A stretch of DNA of 64,000 nt from an uncultured Sulfitobacter sp. (GCA_938003685.1 CALKXT010000041.1:1-64000), one strand, 5' to 3'. Positions 18,087 through 27,275 are shown, counted from the first letter of the stretch. Notes: generated by a model from the letters alone, not told the origin. A program made the numbers and translations.

Positions 18087-19942
18087 GCGTACTTGAAATT
18101 CCACGGATTTACTTTGGCGGCGACATTGCATGGGATCCGGTTACAACCAATAATTATCCCGTAACACAAGCGCCAGCAGCCTATGACGAAGACGGCTGTG
18201 AAGCGACATTGAACCAGACAAACGTGAACGCAAGCAAGGTTGCCGGTTTTCGCAAAGCTGCAATCGATGAGGTGGTCAGTTCTGGAAATTGGAACCCTGA
18301 TGGCACATATCGGTCGCCGTTTTTCAATACGCAGATCACAGGTGTGGACACCGGCAATGGCCTAGATATCACTGATCCCTTTGTGTCTGCACCTGTCGAC
18401 TTTACAGGCATGTTGGTTGATGCAGAGCCATACGGGGCGTATTCGTCACAATTGTTCTTTGACGATATCAGCTTTGGCATTGATGGTGGTTGCCGCGTCT
18501 TTGGTAAACGGATGCAGCGTTTCAGTGACCGCTATATCAACTTTAGCGCCAACCCCAATAATTCGATGATTGCTGGCGTCGCGTCGGTGATGTGGCAGAC
18601 TTGTTTTCCCAAGGATGAAGGGTTGCTTATTAATACCTATGGTTCTGCCGCATTGGGCGCACTTGAGGGTTTGATGACAGATGATGATGTCATGGGCGTT
18701 ATGGTTCGTTTTTGCACGTACCGTACGGTGTATTACGATGATCCCACGCTTTCCAATGGATCCGCAGCGACGGCTGCTGCTGGGGCGGCATTGCAGGCGA
18801 AACTAAATGCGGGTGGCTTCCAACCCAATCCAGCGCGCAGCAAATTGGTTGGAACAATTGGGGTGTGGCGGCGCGCTGATGCGGTGCATGAACCGGGTGA
18901 TCGCGCGTTGTTGACGACCAACCAGCCAATTACAAAAGATATGCCAGCAAGAAGCCCTGCAATATGCGGCACGGCTTTTGCGCGGGTTGGTGCGGACCGG
19001 ATCACCCTTGATCTGTCCAATTGTATCCCTGCAAAAAACCGCGACGCTGAAAAGGTCGATCTAAATGATTTGACCCTCGTTGCTGCTGATCCTGCGCCTG
19101 CTGTGGCGGTTATGGAAGTCGCGACGATACCGTACAGTGACTATAACAAAGCCGCCTATGATAAGACCTCTGGTATTATCGACATTACGATTGATCCGGG
19201 TCTTGCTGAGACCTTGAAGGGCATGAACCTAAGTCTGAAATCAGCAACGGCGACCTATCTTGAAGAAGCACCACTGCGCGCGATTTCTGACAGCCCTAAC
19301 TGCTATCTTGATGAAGGTACATCGGGCAGCACCACAGTACAGGTGTATGAGCGTGGTTTACCAGCCGGCGCTGGCGTTAGTGTCACCATGTCTGAATTGG
19401 GTGCATCACAACCTACCGCGGTTCGTCAGACAACGGATTCAAAAGGACAGGTTAGTTTTGCATTGTCTGCAAGTGCGGGCAATGTAACTGGGCTTGTCTT
19501 TCAGCCCGGGCCAAATCCGACGCTCCCGGTAACCAACCGGAATTTCAGCACACAACTATATACCTATATGTACCTTCGCGTCTTACCTGCTGATGCAGAC
19601 ATAGCCGCACTGCCCGCAACATGGGAGAATGTGCACAACCACGTGCTGGCCAATTGGGAGGCGATGGCCCCCTGCATGGATAACTGGCTACCTTTGGGCA
19701 ATGAGGCAAAAGTAAAAGCTTATGCGCCAATTATTAAGCAACTGACAGACCCGGATAATTTTGAGGATTTTCGCTTTATGCCGGTGACCCGCGACATGAC
19801 CCCGGGACAGCGCACCTTGCTGTATAAATTCCTAGATGGGGATAATGGCAAAGCCCTCACGGCCAAGATTGGTGCGTCGCAGGATGACGCGGCCCCTAAG
19901 CAGGATTTCCACAAGTTGAGCCGTGCGATGCGTGGCACCTAA
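18083..19942 (+). CDS. VioB N-terminal-half-like protein, copy 2
   Basis: A 619-residue soluble protein that starts SVLEIPRIYFGGDIAWDPVTTNNYP and ends with YLRVLPADADIAALP, then VLANWEAMAPCMDNWLPLGN and FRFMPVTRDMTPGQRTLLYKFL. These are the same landmarks as in copy 1 and in VioB. The middle part includes a GIWRRADAVHEPGDRALLTTNQP-type stretch, comparable to the VGLWRRGE segment of VioB. It is diverged from copy 1, so the two are probably not interchangeable. Coupled to the ferritin-like gene by a four-base overlap, it is the better candidate for that protein's direct partner. Confidence 0.77.
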   Translation: MSVLEIPRIYFGGDIAWDPVTTNNYPVTQAPAAYDEDGCEATLNQTNVNASKVAGFRKAAIDEVVSSGNWNPDGTYRSPFFNTQITGVDTGNGLDITDPFVSAPVDFTGMLVDAEPYGAYSSQLFFDDISFGIDGGCRVFGKRMQRFSDRYINFSANPNNSMIAGVASVMWQTCFPKDEGLLINTYGSAALGALEGLMTDDDVMGVMVRFCTYRTVYYDDPTLSNGSAATAAAGAALQAKLNAGGFQPNPARSKLVGTIGVWRRADAVHEPGDRALLTTNQPITKDMPARSPAICGTAFARVGADRITLDLSNCIPAKNRDAEKVDLNDLTLVAADPAPAVAVMEVATIPYSDYNKAAYDKTSGIIDITIDPGLAETLKGMNLSLKSATATYLEEAPLRAISDSPNCYLDEGTSGSTTVQVYERGLPAGAGVSVTMSELGASQPTAVRQTTDSKGQVSFALSASAGNVTGLVFQPGPNPTLPVTNRNFSTQLYTYMYLRVLPADADIAALPATWENVHNHVLANWEAMAPCMDNWLPLGNEAKVKAYAPIIKQLTDPDNFEDFRFMPVTRDMTPGQRTLLYKFLDGDNGKALTAKIGASQDDAAPKQDFHKLSRAMRGT

Positions 19943-19980
19943 ATCGTGTCGATTGGCCAGTTTTGGAGGTATGAAATCCA

Positions 19981-21852
19981 GTGAAGCATCTCGACCATTC
20001 TCACGTGCCTAAGCCGCTTGCGACTTCATTGCGTTGGCTGGTGATATTCGGTTTGCTTGTTACCGCTTTGATTGTGCCATTCTTATTGTTCGAAATGCAG
20101 ATTGAGGCATTTGCAATCAGGACACTCAACACCTCACCTAGCACAGGGCAACTGATTGCGCTTATTGGGGGGGCGCTGGCGTTTGATGTTATTCTGCCGG
20201 TGCCTTCCAGCATCGTAAATGCGGCGGCGGGTGCTGCGCTGGGGTTTGTGGTTGGAACACTGGTATGCTGGTTTGGCATGACTTTGGGCTGTTTGTTTGG
20301 CTATTGGATCGGCGCGACGGGCGGGACATCACTGGTGCGTCGATTGCTAGGTGCTGACGAATTGGACCGCGCAAAAGACATCGCGCACAGCATGGGGATT
20401 CCGGCGCTTATTGCCATGCGCGCAGTTCCTGTATTGGCTGAGGCGTCTACCATTGCTGCGGGTGCTGCGCGCTTGCCACTTGCAAAGTTCCTACCAACCG
20501 TCGCTATCGCCAACCTTGGTATCGCGGCTGTTTATGCGGGGATTGGCGCGTTTGCTTGGTCTGCAAATTCGTTTCTGTTGGCGCTTGCCGGTGCGATTGG
20601 CGTGCCTGTGGTGGCATATGCATTGCTTCGCGTGAGCGCACGTTGGACAGGTATCGCGGGCAGCATGAAAGGCGTTATGGTGCCACGTTTGGCCACGCAA
20701 ACGGATCAAGTATTCTCAATAGATTACAGCTATAAGGTCGCCTTCACACGTGGTCTGTTTCAGGATGACAACCCGACACTGGCCGATACGCTGACTGCGA
20801 AAAGCAACGGCCCAGCCCGCTGTATTGTCTTTCTAGATAGCGGTGTTGCTGCGTCTGACGCACCGCTACTGCATACAATCCAAAGTTATTTTGCCTTGCA
20901 CAAGAACGACATTCAGTTGCTTGATGAGCCTCAGATCGTGCCCGGTGGTGAAACCATAAAAGACGGATTGGCGCAGATATCAGCGATCTATGAGACCTTG
21001 CAACGTAACGGCGTTGATCGACATGCTTACGTTATTGCCATTGGTGGTGGTGCGGTGCTGGATGCCGTTGGATTTGCTTCTGCTACGGCGCATCGAGGCA
21101 TCCGCCACATTCGCGTACCGACCACTGTTCTTAGCCAAAATGACAGCGGCGTCGGGGTTAAGAACGCAGTGAACTTTAACGGCGTTAAGAATTATGTGGG
21201 CACCTTTGCCCCGCCCGAGGCAGTGTTGAACGATTTTGACTTTCTAGCGGCACTGCCCAAACGTGAACGCATCGCTGGTTTGTCAGAGGCGGTAAAGGTC
21301 GCGTTGATCCGGGACGCTGATTTTTTCCACTGGCAAATGTCCAACTGCGATGCGCTTGTGTCCTTTGATCCAGATGCTGAGGAACATATGGTGCGCCGTT
21401 CAGCTGAGCTGCATATGCACCAAATCTTAAACAGTGGCGATCCATTCGAAAGTGGCTCTGTGCGACCTTTGGACTTTGGTCATTGGTCTGCACACCGCTT
21501 GGAATCGATGAGTAATCATGCGCTAAGCCATGGGGAAGCCGTTGCAATTGGGATCGCATTAGATGCGCGATACTCTGTGCTTTCAGGTCTCTTAACGGAA
21601 AGTGAAAATGAGAAAATCATCACCCTGCTTGACCGACTTGGCTTGCCGACATGGCATCCCTTGCTGGAGCAGCGGTGTGTGAATGGCATCCACAAGGTTC
21701 TGCGCGGTTTGCATGATTTTCAGGAGCATTTGGGAGGCGAGTTGACGATCACGCTTCTGCAAGGGATAGGCAAAGGCCACGAAGTCCACGAGATGGATTA
21801 TAATCTGGTCGTGCAAGCGATTGACTGGCTCAAAGATCGAAAGGCGGACTGA
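19981..21852 (+). CDS. eboD: EboD-like sugar-phosphate cyclase (3-dehydroquinate synthase family) fused to a VTT/DedA-like membrane domain
   Basis: A 623-residue fusion starting at GTG, 11 bases after GGAGG. Residues 1 to about 225 form a VTT/DedA-like membrane domain (LPVPSSIVNAAAGAALGFVVG, a glycine-rich GYWIGATGG and MRAVPVLAEASTIAAGA). Residues from about 250 on are a dehydroquinate-synthase-like cyclase: AIGGGAVLDAVGFASATAHRG binds NAD, VPTTVLSQNDSGVGVKNAVN lies in the active site, and DFGHWSAHRLE and LSHGEAVAIGI give metal-binding histidines. EboD proteins are normally the cyclase alone, as far as I know. The fusion would fix the enzyme at the inner membrane, in keeping with the proposed transport role of ebo genes. 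The substrate is unknown. Confidence 0.83.
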   Translation: MKHLDHSHVPKPLATSLRWLVIFGLLVTALIVPFLLFEMQIEAFAIRTLNTSPSTGQLIALIGGALAFDVILPVPSSIVNAAAGAALGFVVGTLVCWFGMTLGCLFGYWIGATGGTSLVRRLLGADELDRAKDIAHSMGIPALIAMRAVPVLAEASTIAAGAARLPLAKFLPTVAIANLGIAAVYAGIGAFAWSANSFLLALAGAIGVPVVAYALLRVSARWTGIAGSMKGVMVPRLATQTDQVFSIDYSYKVAFTRGLFQDDNPTLADTLTAKSNGPARCIVFLDSGVAASDAPLLHTIQSYFALHKNDIQLLDEPQIVPGGETIKDGLAQISAIYETLQRNGVDRHAYVIAIGGGAVLDAVGFASATAHRGIRHIRVPTTVLSQNDSGVGVKNAVNFNGVKNYVGTFAPPEAVLNDFDFLAALPKRERIAGLSEAVKVALIRDADFFHWQMSNCDALVSFDPDAEEHMVRRSAELHMHQILNSGDPFESGSVRPLDFGHWSAHRLESMSNHALSHGEAVAIGIALDARYSVLSGLLTESENEKIITLLDRLGLPTWHPLLEQRCVNGIHKVLRGLHDFQEHLGGELTITLLQGIGKGHEVHEMDYNLVVQAIDWLKDRKAD

Positions 21853-23040
21853 ATGAAGCTGAGCGGATCGCAAGGTCAGCTGACCTATTGTATGAACATT
21901 CATCCCACACAGACATTTGACGATGTGATGGCAGCCCTGACTGGTCCGGTTGCCGAAGTTAAAAAAGCGATATCACCTGATGCGCCATTTGCCGTGGGGC
22001 TGCGATTTTCTGGTGAGGCGTTAAGTGAACTTGCTGATCCCGGAAAACGTATGGCGTTGAAATCTGTGCTTGATGCGAAAGGCTATCACGGGATTACTGT
22101 CAACGGTTTTCCTTATGGAAAATTTCATGGGACAAAAGTCAAGGAAGAGGTCTATCAGCCGGATTGGCGCAGTGAAGTTCGTGTGAAGTACACGAACAAC
22201 TTGGCTGACCTTATGGCTGAAGTCGCACCTGTAGGTGAGTTTGTCAGTCTCAGTACAGTGCCGGGCACATTCAAACCTTTGGCCGCTGGGGCCGAGGCCA
22301 TAATGGCTGAAAACTATCTTCAATCGGTCGCACATTTGATCAAGTTACGCGAACGCACAGGTGTTACAGTAGCTTTGGCAATCGAACCTGAACCCGCGTG
22401 TTTTTTGGAAACCATCGCAGAGACGGTTAACTATTTTCGCGACTATTTGTTTAGTTCAGACGCGGCTGACCGGGTCGCTGGTTTGACGGGTGTGTCTGTG
22501 GCAGAAGCCGCCCAAGCGCTGCCGCAACATTTGGGTTTGTGTTATGATGTTTGTCACGCAGCCGTTGAATTTGAGGACCCAGAGCAAAGCATCGCTTTGT
22601 TGCGTGACGCAGGTATTCCAGTTCATAAATTGCAGCTAAGTGCGGCATTACGTGTCGCAATCGTAGGCCCAGAGGCGCGCAGCGCGATGGCGGATTTTGT
22701 TGAGCCTACGTATCTTCATCAAGTTATCCGCCGTACATCAGATGGTATGAAAAGCGCGACAGACCTGCCCGAAGTATTGGCGTTGGGTGATGCGACGGAT
22801 GGAGAGGAATGGCGCGTCCATTTCCATGTTCCGGTCTACATCGACAATCTGGGTGCGTTCTCATCGACGCGGAATTTCTTGGAAAGCATCTTGGCAATTC
22901 ACAAGCAAACGCCGATTTCTCCACATTTGGAAATCGAGACTTACACATGGGACGTTTTGCCTGCCTCAGCGCGCGGTAAAACTGTTGCACAAGACATCGT
23001 GCGCGAGATGCGCTGGGTTATGGATCAATTAGATACATGA
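21853..23040 (+). CDS. eboE: EboE-like metabolite traffic protein (xylose isomerase-like TIM barrel)
   Basis: A 395-residue protein of the sugar-phosphate isomerase/epimerase-like barrel fold, with LTYCMNIHPTQTFDDV at the N-terminus, VALAIEPEPACFLET as a metal-ligand strand, HLGLCYDVCHAAVEFEDP and VHKLQLSAAL. These are hallmarks of EboE. It starts directly after the eboD stop and overlaps eboC by four bases (ATGA). It contains no membrane segments. Its biochemical activity has not been established, as far as I know. Confidence 0.87.
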   Translation: MKLSGSQGQLTYCMNIHPTQTFDDVMAALTGPVAEVKKAISPDAPFAVGLRFSGEALSELADPGKRMALKSVLDAKGYHGITVNGFPYGKFHGTKVKEEVYQPDWRSEVRVKYTNNLADLMAEVAPVGEFVSLSTVPGTFKPLAAGAEAIMAENYLQSVAHLIKLRERTGVTVALAIEPEPACFLETIAETVNYFRDYLFSSDAADRVAGLTGVSVAEAAQALPQHLGLCYDVCHAAVEFEDPEQSIALLRDAGIPVHKLQLSAALRVAIVGPEARSAMADFVEPTYLHQVIRRTSDGMKSATDLPEVLALGDATDGEEWRVHFHVPVYIDNLGAFSSTRNFLESILAIHKQTPISPHLEIETYTWDVLPASARGKTVAQDIVREMRWVMDQLDT

Positions 23041-23879
23041 ATTTTCATACGTTCCTGAAATTGGGCCGCGTGTCCAACTTGCCAACTGTCTGGACCAATG
23101 CGCTGGCTGGGGCCGTTTTATCAGGGAACCCCACGGTTGCTGTAGTGTTTTGTTTGGCTGTTTGCCTATCGCTTTTCTATGTTGGCGGCATGTGGCTGAA
23201 CGATGCGTTTGACGCTGAGATTGATGCCCGAGAACGCACAGACAGGCCAATCCCAAATGGTGAGATATCAGTGCGGGCAGTCCTTATCGGTGGTTTCTCT
23301 TTCCTTGCTGTTGGTGTGATTTTTGCTTTTTGGCTTGGTATAGGTGCGGGGCTTGCAGGAATATGTCTAGCGGGTGTGATTGTGCTGTATGATTGGCTTC
23401 ATAAACGCACAATCCTTAGTCCCGTCATCATGGGGGGCGCTCGTTTCTTTTGCTATGTCGTTGCTGCCTTGGCTGTTAGTGGTGTCATATCAGGATATGT
23501 TATTTTGGGCGCTCTTGGATTATTATTATATACGGCTGGCCTGACTTACGCTGCAAAACAAGAGGCATATGATCGTCTTGATCGTGCTTGGCCGTTAGGC
23601 ATCCTTGCAATTCCACTTATCTACGCATTGACACAAGTTTCAAGTCTTGGGGCATTGGTCATTTGGATGGGCTTGCTTGTTGTTGTTTTGATGGCTTTGC
23701 GGCGCTTGTTTCGCCGCGACAAAGGCGACGTCCCCAAGGCCGTGGTGACCTTGATCGCGGGAATATCTCTTTTTGATGCGACTTTGATCGCGGGGGCTGG
23801 CGAAGCGATGTTTGCCTTTGTCGCTGTCGCAGGTTTTTTCCTGACATTAGCGTTGCAACGTGTCGTGACGGGAACCTGA
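23037..23879 (+). CDS. eboC: EboC-like UbiA family prenyltransferase
   Basis: A 280-residue membrane protein of the UbiA superfamily with about nine hydrophobic helices. The first aspartate-rich motif is clear in MWLNDAFDAEIDARERTDRP, and the N-terminal LGRVSNLPTVWTNALAG is typical. The second Asp motif is less standard (EAYDRLDRAWPLG). UbiA enzymes attach prenyl groups to aromatic or polar acceptors. The acceptor here is not known. It ends four bases before the end of the oppositely transcribed eboF. Confidence 0.88.
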   Translation: MNFHTFLKLGRVSNLPTVWTNALAGAVLSGNPTVAVVFCLAVCLSLFYVGGMWLNDAFDAEIDARERTDRPIPNGEISVRAVLIGGFSFLAVGVIFAFWLGIGAGLAGICLAGVIVLYDWLHKRTILSPVIMGGARFFCYVVAALAVSGVISGYVILGALGLLLYTAGLTYAAKQEAYDRLDRAWPLGILAIPLIYALTQVSSLGALVIWMGLLVVVLMALRRLFRRDKGDVPKAVVTLIAGISLFDATLIAGAGEAMFAFVAVAGFFLTLALQRVVTGT

Positions 23880-23883
23880 AAAG

Positions 23884-25269
23884 TCAGCGGAATACGTGAT
23901 CTAGCATCAATTTTTTGAATTCTGTCGCCTCTACAGGACCATCTGGCAGGAGCGAAGATTCTGATGAAATCACCAACGGTCCCTGGTTCGGATCATCGGT
24001 TATCCGGCCATGTGTACCTTTGACCAATTTAGTATCTTTCAACGAGATGACATCCATCAGTTGCCGCTGACCCAGCTTGCGTTTGGCCAGTTTTAAACCC
24101 GTTTGAAGCAAGGGAAACTTTATCTCCGGATCAATGAATAGCTCGACGGGATCATAACCGGGTTTGCGGTGTATATCGACGGTGCGGGCAAAATCTGGTG
24201 CTTTGTCGTCCTCCAGCCAATAGTAATAGCTGAACCAACGATCTGGTTTGCAAATTGCGACAAGTTCACCAGATCTTGGGTGATCAAGTCCGTTGGCTCG
24301 CTTGCCTTCCTCGCCCCAAACATCTTCGACGCCATCTAAGTCAGTTATCAACTTGGCGACTTTATCAATTCGCTTGGGATCTTTGACATAGATGTGCGCA
24401 ACTTGGTGGTCCGACATTGCAAAAGCATCTGATGCGCCCGCGTCCAATACTTCACGCCCAAATTCCTCTGGCCTGACGGCCAATAGCCCTGCCTCTCTTA
24501 GTGCGCGGTTAATATGCACGGCATCCCTTGCTTGCGTAATCCCATATTCGGAAACAACCACGACGCTTTGATCCGTGCGATCCGCAAACTCGATCAGTTC
24601 GCCACACAAGGCATCAACTTCGCGCAAATCTTGCTGTAATCGAGGGTGATCTAAATTCGGCCCCAGCCGTTGCAAGTTGTAATCTAGATGCGGCAAATAA
24701 GTGAGTGTCAGGGTTGGATTGCGCGTCTGCATTACGTGCAATGTGGCCTTTGAAATCCAATCTGAAGACGTAATATCGGCCACTGGCCCCCAGAATTTGA
24801 ATAATGGAAACTGCCCAAACTTTGCGTCTAATTCATCATGTAAATCCATGGGGTGCGCATAGTGATCGGGGATTTTACGACCATCAGCCGGATACATCGG
24901 GCGGGGTGTCGCGGACCAATCAGCACTTGAATACATGTTGTACCACCAAAACATCTTGGCGCAGGTAAAGTCTGGATCGCGGGCCTTACCTGCCTCCCAA
25001 ACCTTTTCCCCGGCGACAAGTTGATTTGGCTGCCGCCAAAGCAGGACTTCACTGAGATCGCGAAAGTACCAACCATTGGCGACGATCCCGTGATCTTTGG
25101 GGTTCAATCCAGTCAACAGCGTGGATTGAACCGTGCATGTCACTGCTGGAGTCACGGTGTTCAGCGGACGCATGCCGCCGCGTTTAACCAGTTTTTGTAA
25201 ATGAGGTGTATGCGCGCCCAACAAATGTGGAGAAAGGCCAACAACGAGAATTACCAATGTTTGTTTCAT
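23884..25269 (-). CDS. eboF: EboF-like alkaline phosphatase/phosphodiesterase superfamily protein
   Basis: A 461-residue protein of the nucleotide pyrophosphatase/alkaline phosphatase fold. The start VILVVGLSPHLLGAHTPHLQ is followed by TPAVTCTVQSTLLTGLNPKDHGIVAN, where the threonine nucleophile is expected. VVVVSEYGI and MSDHQVAHIYV supply metal-binding Asp/His positions in other members. The very N-terminal metal Asp common in this fold appears as Gly-Leu-Ser, so one metal site may differ. It is the only ebo gene on the minus strand here, facing eboC and diverging from eboA across about 98 bases. No signal peptide is evident. Confidence 0.85.
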   Translation of the reverse strand: MKQTLVILVVGLSPHLLGAHTPHLQKLVKRGGMRPLNTVTPAVTCTVQSTLLTGLNPKDHGIVANGWYFRDLSEVLLWRQPNQLVAGEKVWEAGKARDPDFTCAKMFWWYNMYSSADWSATPRPMYPADGRKIPDHYAHPMDLHDELDAKFGQFPLFKFWGPVADITSSDWISKATLHVMQTRNPTLTLTYLPHLDYNLQRLGPNLDHPRLQQDLREVDALCGELIEFADRTDQSVVVVSEYGITQARDAVHINRALREAGLLAVRPEEFGREVLDAGASDAFAMSDHQVAHIYVKDPKRIDKVAKLITDLDGVEDVWGEEGKRANGLDHPRSGELVAICKPDRWFSYYYWLEDDKAPDFARTVDIHRKPGYDPVELFIDPEIKFPLLQTGLKLAKRKLGQRQLMDVISLKDTKLVKGTHGRITDDPNQGPLVISSESSLLPDGPVEATEFKKLMLDHVFR

Positions 25270-25367
25270 TCTTTAGTTTCCGTAAACTTTCATACAATTG
25301 CAATAGATTAGACTTGGCAGAATTGGGTCTTCGACTTAGGCTAAACTGTATTGGGAGAACTGTTTTT

Positions 25368-26078
25368 ATGACGTCACCAAAAGAATTACTTACGCATTGG
25401 ATTTTAGCACAGATCGGCAGTGACGCGGATTGGGTAGCTGATAATATCTCGAAAATTGAAATGGGCGGGCCAGAACGTGATCTGCATATTTTCCTAGGAT
25501 TGGCCCCTAGACGGTTGGGCAAAGCTGATCTGACGTTGAATGAAAATGACCTCTGCTTGGCAGACGTCGCGTGCCCGGGATGGAACCCGACGGGGTGGAG
25601 TATTGATGGCGCAACTCGCGTTTTGGCACTGTTGAGTTGTCCGTCTAATCGACCATTTTCTGATCGTTTTAAGGACCTCAGACGCACTGCTGATCTGGCA
25701 GAGTTAATCGCGTTTTATCGTGGTCTGCCCCTTTACCCACAACCGGAGACATTGGGTTTTGAGGTGGGAGAAGGATTGCGTTCAAATATAAAATCCGTGT
25801 TTGAGGCAATTGCGCATAACAACCCATATCCGCGTGATTATTTTGACGACCATCGTTGGAACCATATGATATTAAAGGCGCTTTTTGTTGATAGCCGCCT
25901 GTCGCCCATCTTGGGGCTAGAGGATCGTGCAAACCCTGAACTTGCACGTATTCTAGTCGACTATGCACAAGAACGCAGGGCGGCGGGGCGACCTGTATCG
26001 GATGAACTTTGGATTCCAGTGCGTCCGTTTCAAGATAGCCCCGAAATTGCACCGTATCTGCCCAAAGATTTTTCATAG
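25368..26078 (+). CDS. eboA: EboA-like protein
   Basis: The ATG at 25368 follows GGGAGA and gives 236 residues. The longer track start (25206) would overlap the start of eboF and adds sequence that looks untranslated. The landmark of the family is RDYFDDHRWNHMILKALFVDS around residue 165, followed by GLEDRANPELARILVDYAQERRAAGRP. The protein is soluble and partly helical. EboA has no known enzymatic activity. It is probably coexpressed with eboB, which begins 12 bases later. Confidence 0.85.
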   Translation: MTSPKELLTHWILAQIGSDADWVADNISKIEMGGPERDLHIFLGLAPRRLGKADLTLNENDLCLADVACPGWNPTGWSIDGATRVLALLSCPSNRPFSDRFKDLRRTADLAELIAFYRGLPLYPQPETLGFEVGEGLRSNIKSVFEAIAHNNPYPRDYFDDHRWNHMILKALFVDSRLSPILGLEDRANPELARILVDYAQERRAAGRPVSDELWIPVRPFQDSPEIAPYLPKDFS

Positions 26079-26090
26079 GGAATATTTGAA

Positions 26091-27014
26091 ATGATGATGA
26101 TTGATCCCCATGCGCACATGATTTCACGCACCACGGATGATTACGAAGCGATGGCTGCTGCTGGTATTGTCGCGTTGATCGAACCTGCGTTTTGGACGGG
26201 CCAACCCAGAACATTCGTCGGGACCTATGTGGATTATCTGTCTTCAATTGTGGGGTGGGAACGATTTCGTGCCGGACAGTTTGGAATCCGGCATTATTGT
26301 ACTGTCGGGCTCAATTCGAAAGAGGCAAATAACGAAGAACTTGCCGAAGGCGTGATGGAATGGCTACCCAGATTTGCACTGAAAGAAGGTGTCGTAGCGA
26401 TTGGCGAAATTGGCTATGATGAACAGACGCCATTGGAAGACAAATACTTTCGGTTGCAATTGGAATTGGCCAAAGAATTGAGCCTGCCTGTGATGATCCA
26501 CACCCCGCATCGTGACAAGAAACGCGGAACATCGCGGTCGATGGATGTGTGTGAAGAGCATGGTATTGATCCGGGCATGGTTATTGTGGACCACAACAAT
26601 GAAGAAACCGTCGAAGAAACGCTTGAGCGCGGGTATTGGGCCGGGTTTTCGATCTATCCGTCTACCAAAATGGGCAATGCACGGATGGTTGAACTGCTGA
26701 AAAAATACGGCGGCGACCGTATCATTGTTGATAGCGCCTGTGATTGGGGGATTTCGGATAGCCTTGGCGTACCGAAAACCGCATCGCTGGCTTTGAAAAG
26801 CGGTATTGCGCCTGAAACTGTGCGCAAGGTTTGTTATCAAAATGCGTTGGACGCATACGGTCAATCTGGCCAGATCAAAGAAGAAGACTGGTTGAATCCA
26901 CCAGCGATTGATCAGCGCACCGTCTTTGAGGGCAATTCAATTTTGCGGGGTGGGCGTGAACCTCGGATCGAAGCGCCGGGTGAACAGCGATCAAAGGGGC
27001 TAATCATCGAATAA
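26091..27014 (+). CDS. eboB: EboB-like TatD family metal-dependent hydrolase
   Basis: A 307-residue amidohydrolase-fold protein. The metal ligands start with DPHAHM and continue with AIGEIGYDEQTP, VMIHTPHRD and a late DSACDWGISD. Three successive ATG codons (26091-26099) could serve as start. TatD proteins are metal-dependent hydrolases; in ebo clusters the substrate is unknown. It is the last gene of the ebo set, and a stem-loop follows at 27022. Confidence 0.88.
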   Translation: MMMIDPHAHMISRTTDDYEAMAAAGIVALIEPAFWTGQPRTFVGTYVDYLSSIVGWERFRAGQFGIRHYCTVGLNSKEANNEELAEGVMEWLPRFALKEGVVAIGEIGYDEQTPLEDKYFRLQLELAKELSLPVMIHTPHRDKKRGTSRSMDVCEEHGIDPGMVIVDHNNEETVEETLERGYWAGFSIYPSTKMGNARMVELLKKYGGDRIIVDSACDWGISDSLGVPKTASLALKSGIAPETVRKVCYQNALDAYGQSGQIKEEDWLNPPAIDQRTVFEGNSILRGGREPRIEAPGEQRSKGLIIE

Positions 27015-27021
27015 ATGTACG

Positions 27022-27045
27022 CTTGATGTCGATATCAACATCAAG
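27022..27045 (+). terminator. Stem-loop after eboB
   Basis: A perfect eight-base inverted repeat, CTTGATGT and ACATCAAG, with an eight-base loop starts eight bases after the eboB stop codon. No run of T follows, so it may protect the 3' end or be a weak terminator rather than a classical one. Confidence 0.4.
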
Positions 27046-27275
27046 TTCGAACGTATCATCTATGCGGGGCATATTTATTTCTAACGCTAAGAGACCCTAT
27101 TGGTACTCTCTGAGATTGTCTAATTAGTGTAATACTTTCAATATACTGTGTAAATTTTGTTTCGATAACGTAGGGTTGAGAGTTTGGGCAAACGAGGTGT
27201 TGACCCGCTCTTTGGTTCACTTAGAGTTGCCTTTAACAAAGGTATCATCATTAGACCAAGACAAGGAAAATTTCG

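Noticed and set aside
19971-20012. ATG at 19971 as the start of eboD, directly after GGAGG
   Set aside because: It is in a different frame that stops after 13 codons; the GTG at 19981 is in the eboD frame.
25206-25367. 54-residue N-terminal extension of EboA in the ORF track
   Set aside because: It overlaps the start of eboF on the other strand, and the ATG at 25368 has a better ribosome binding site and begins the family-like sequence.
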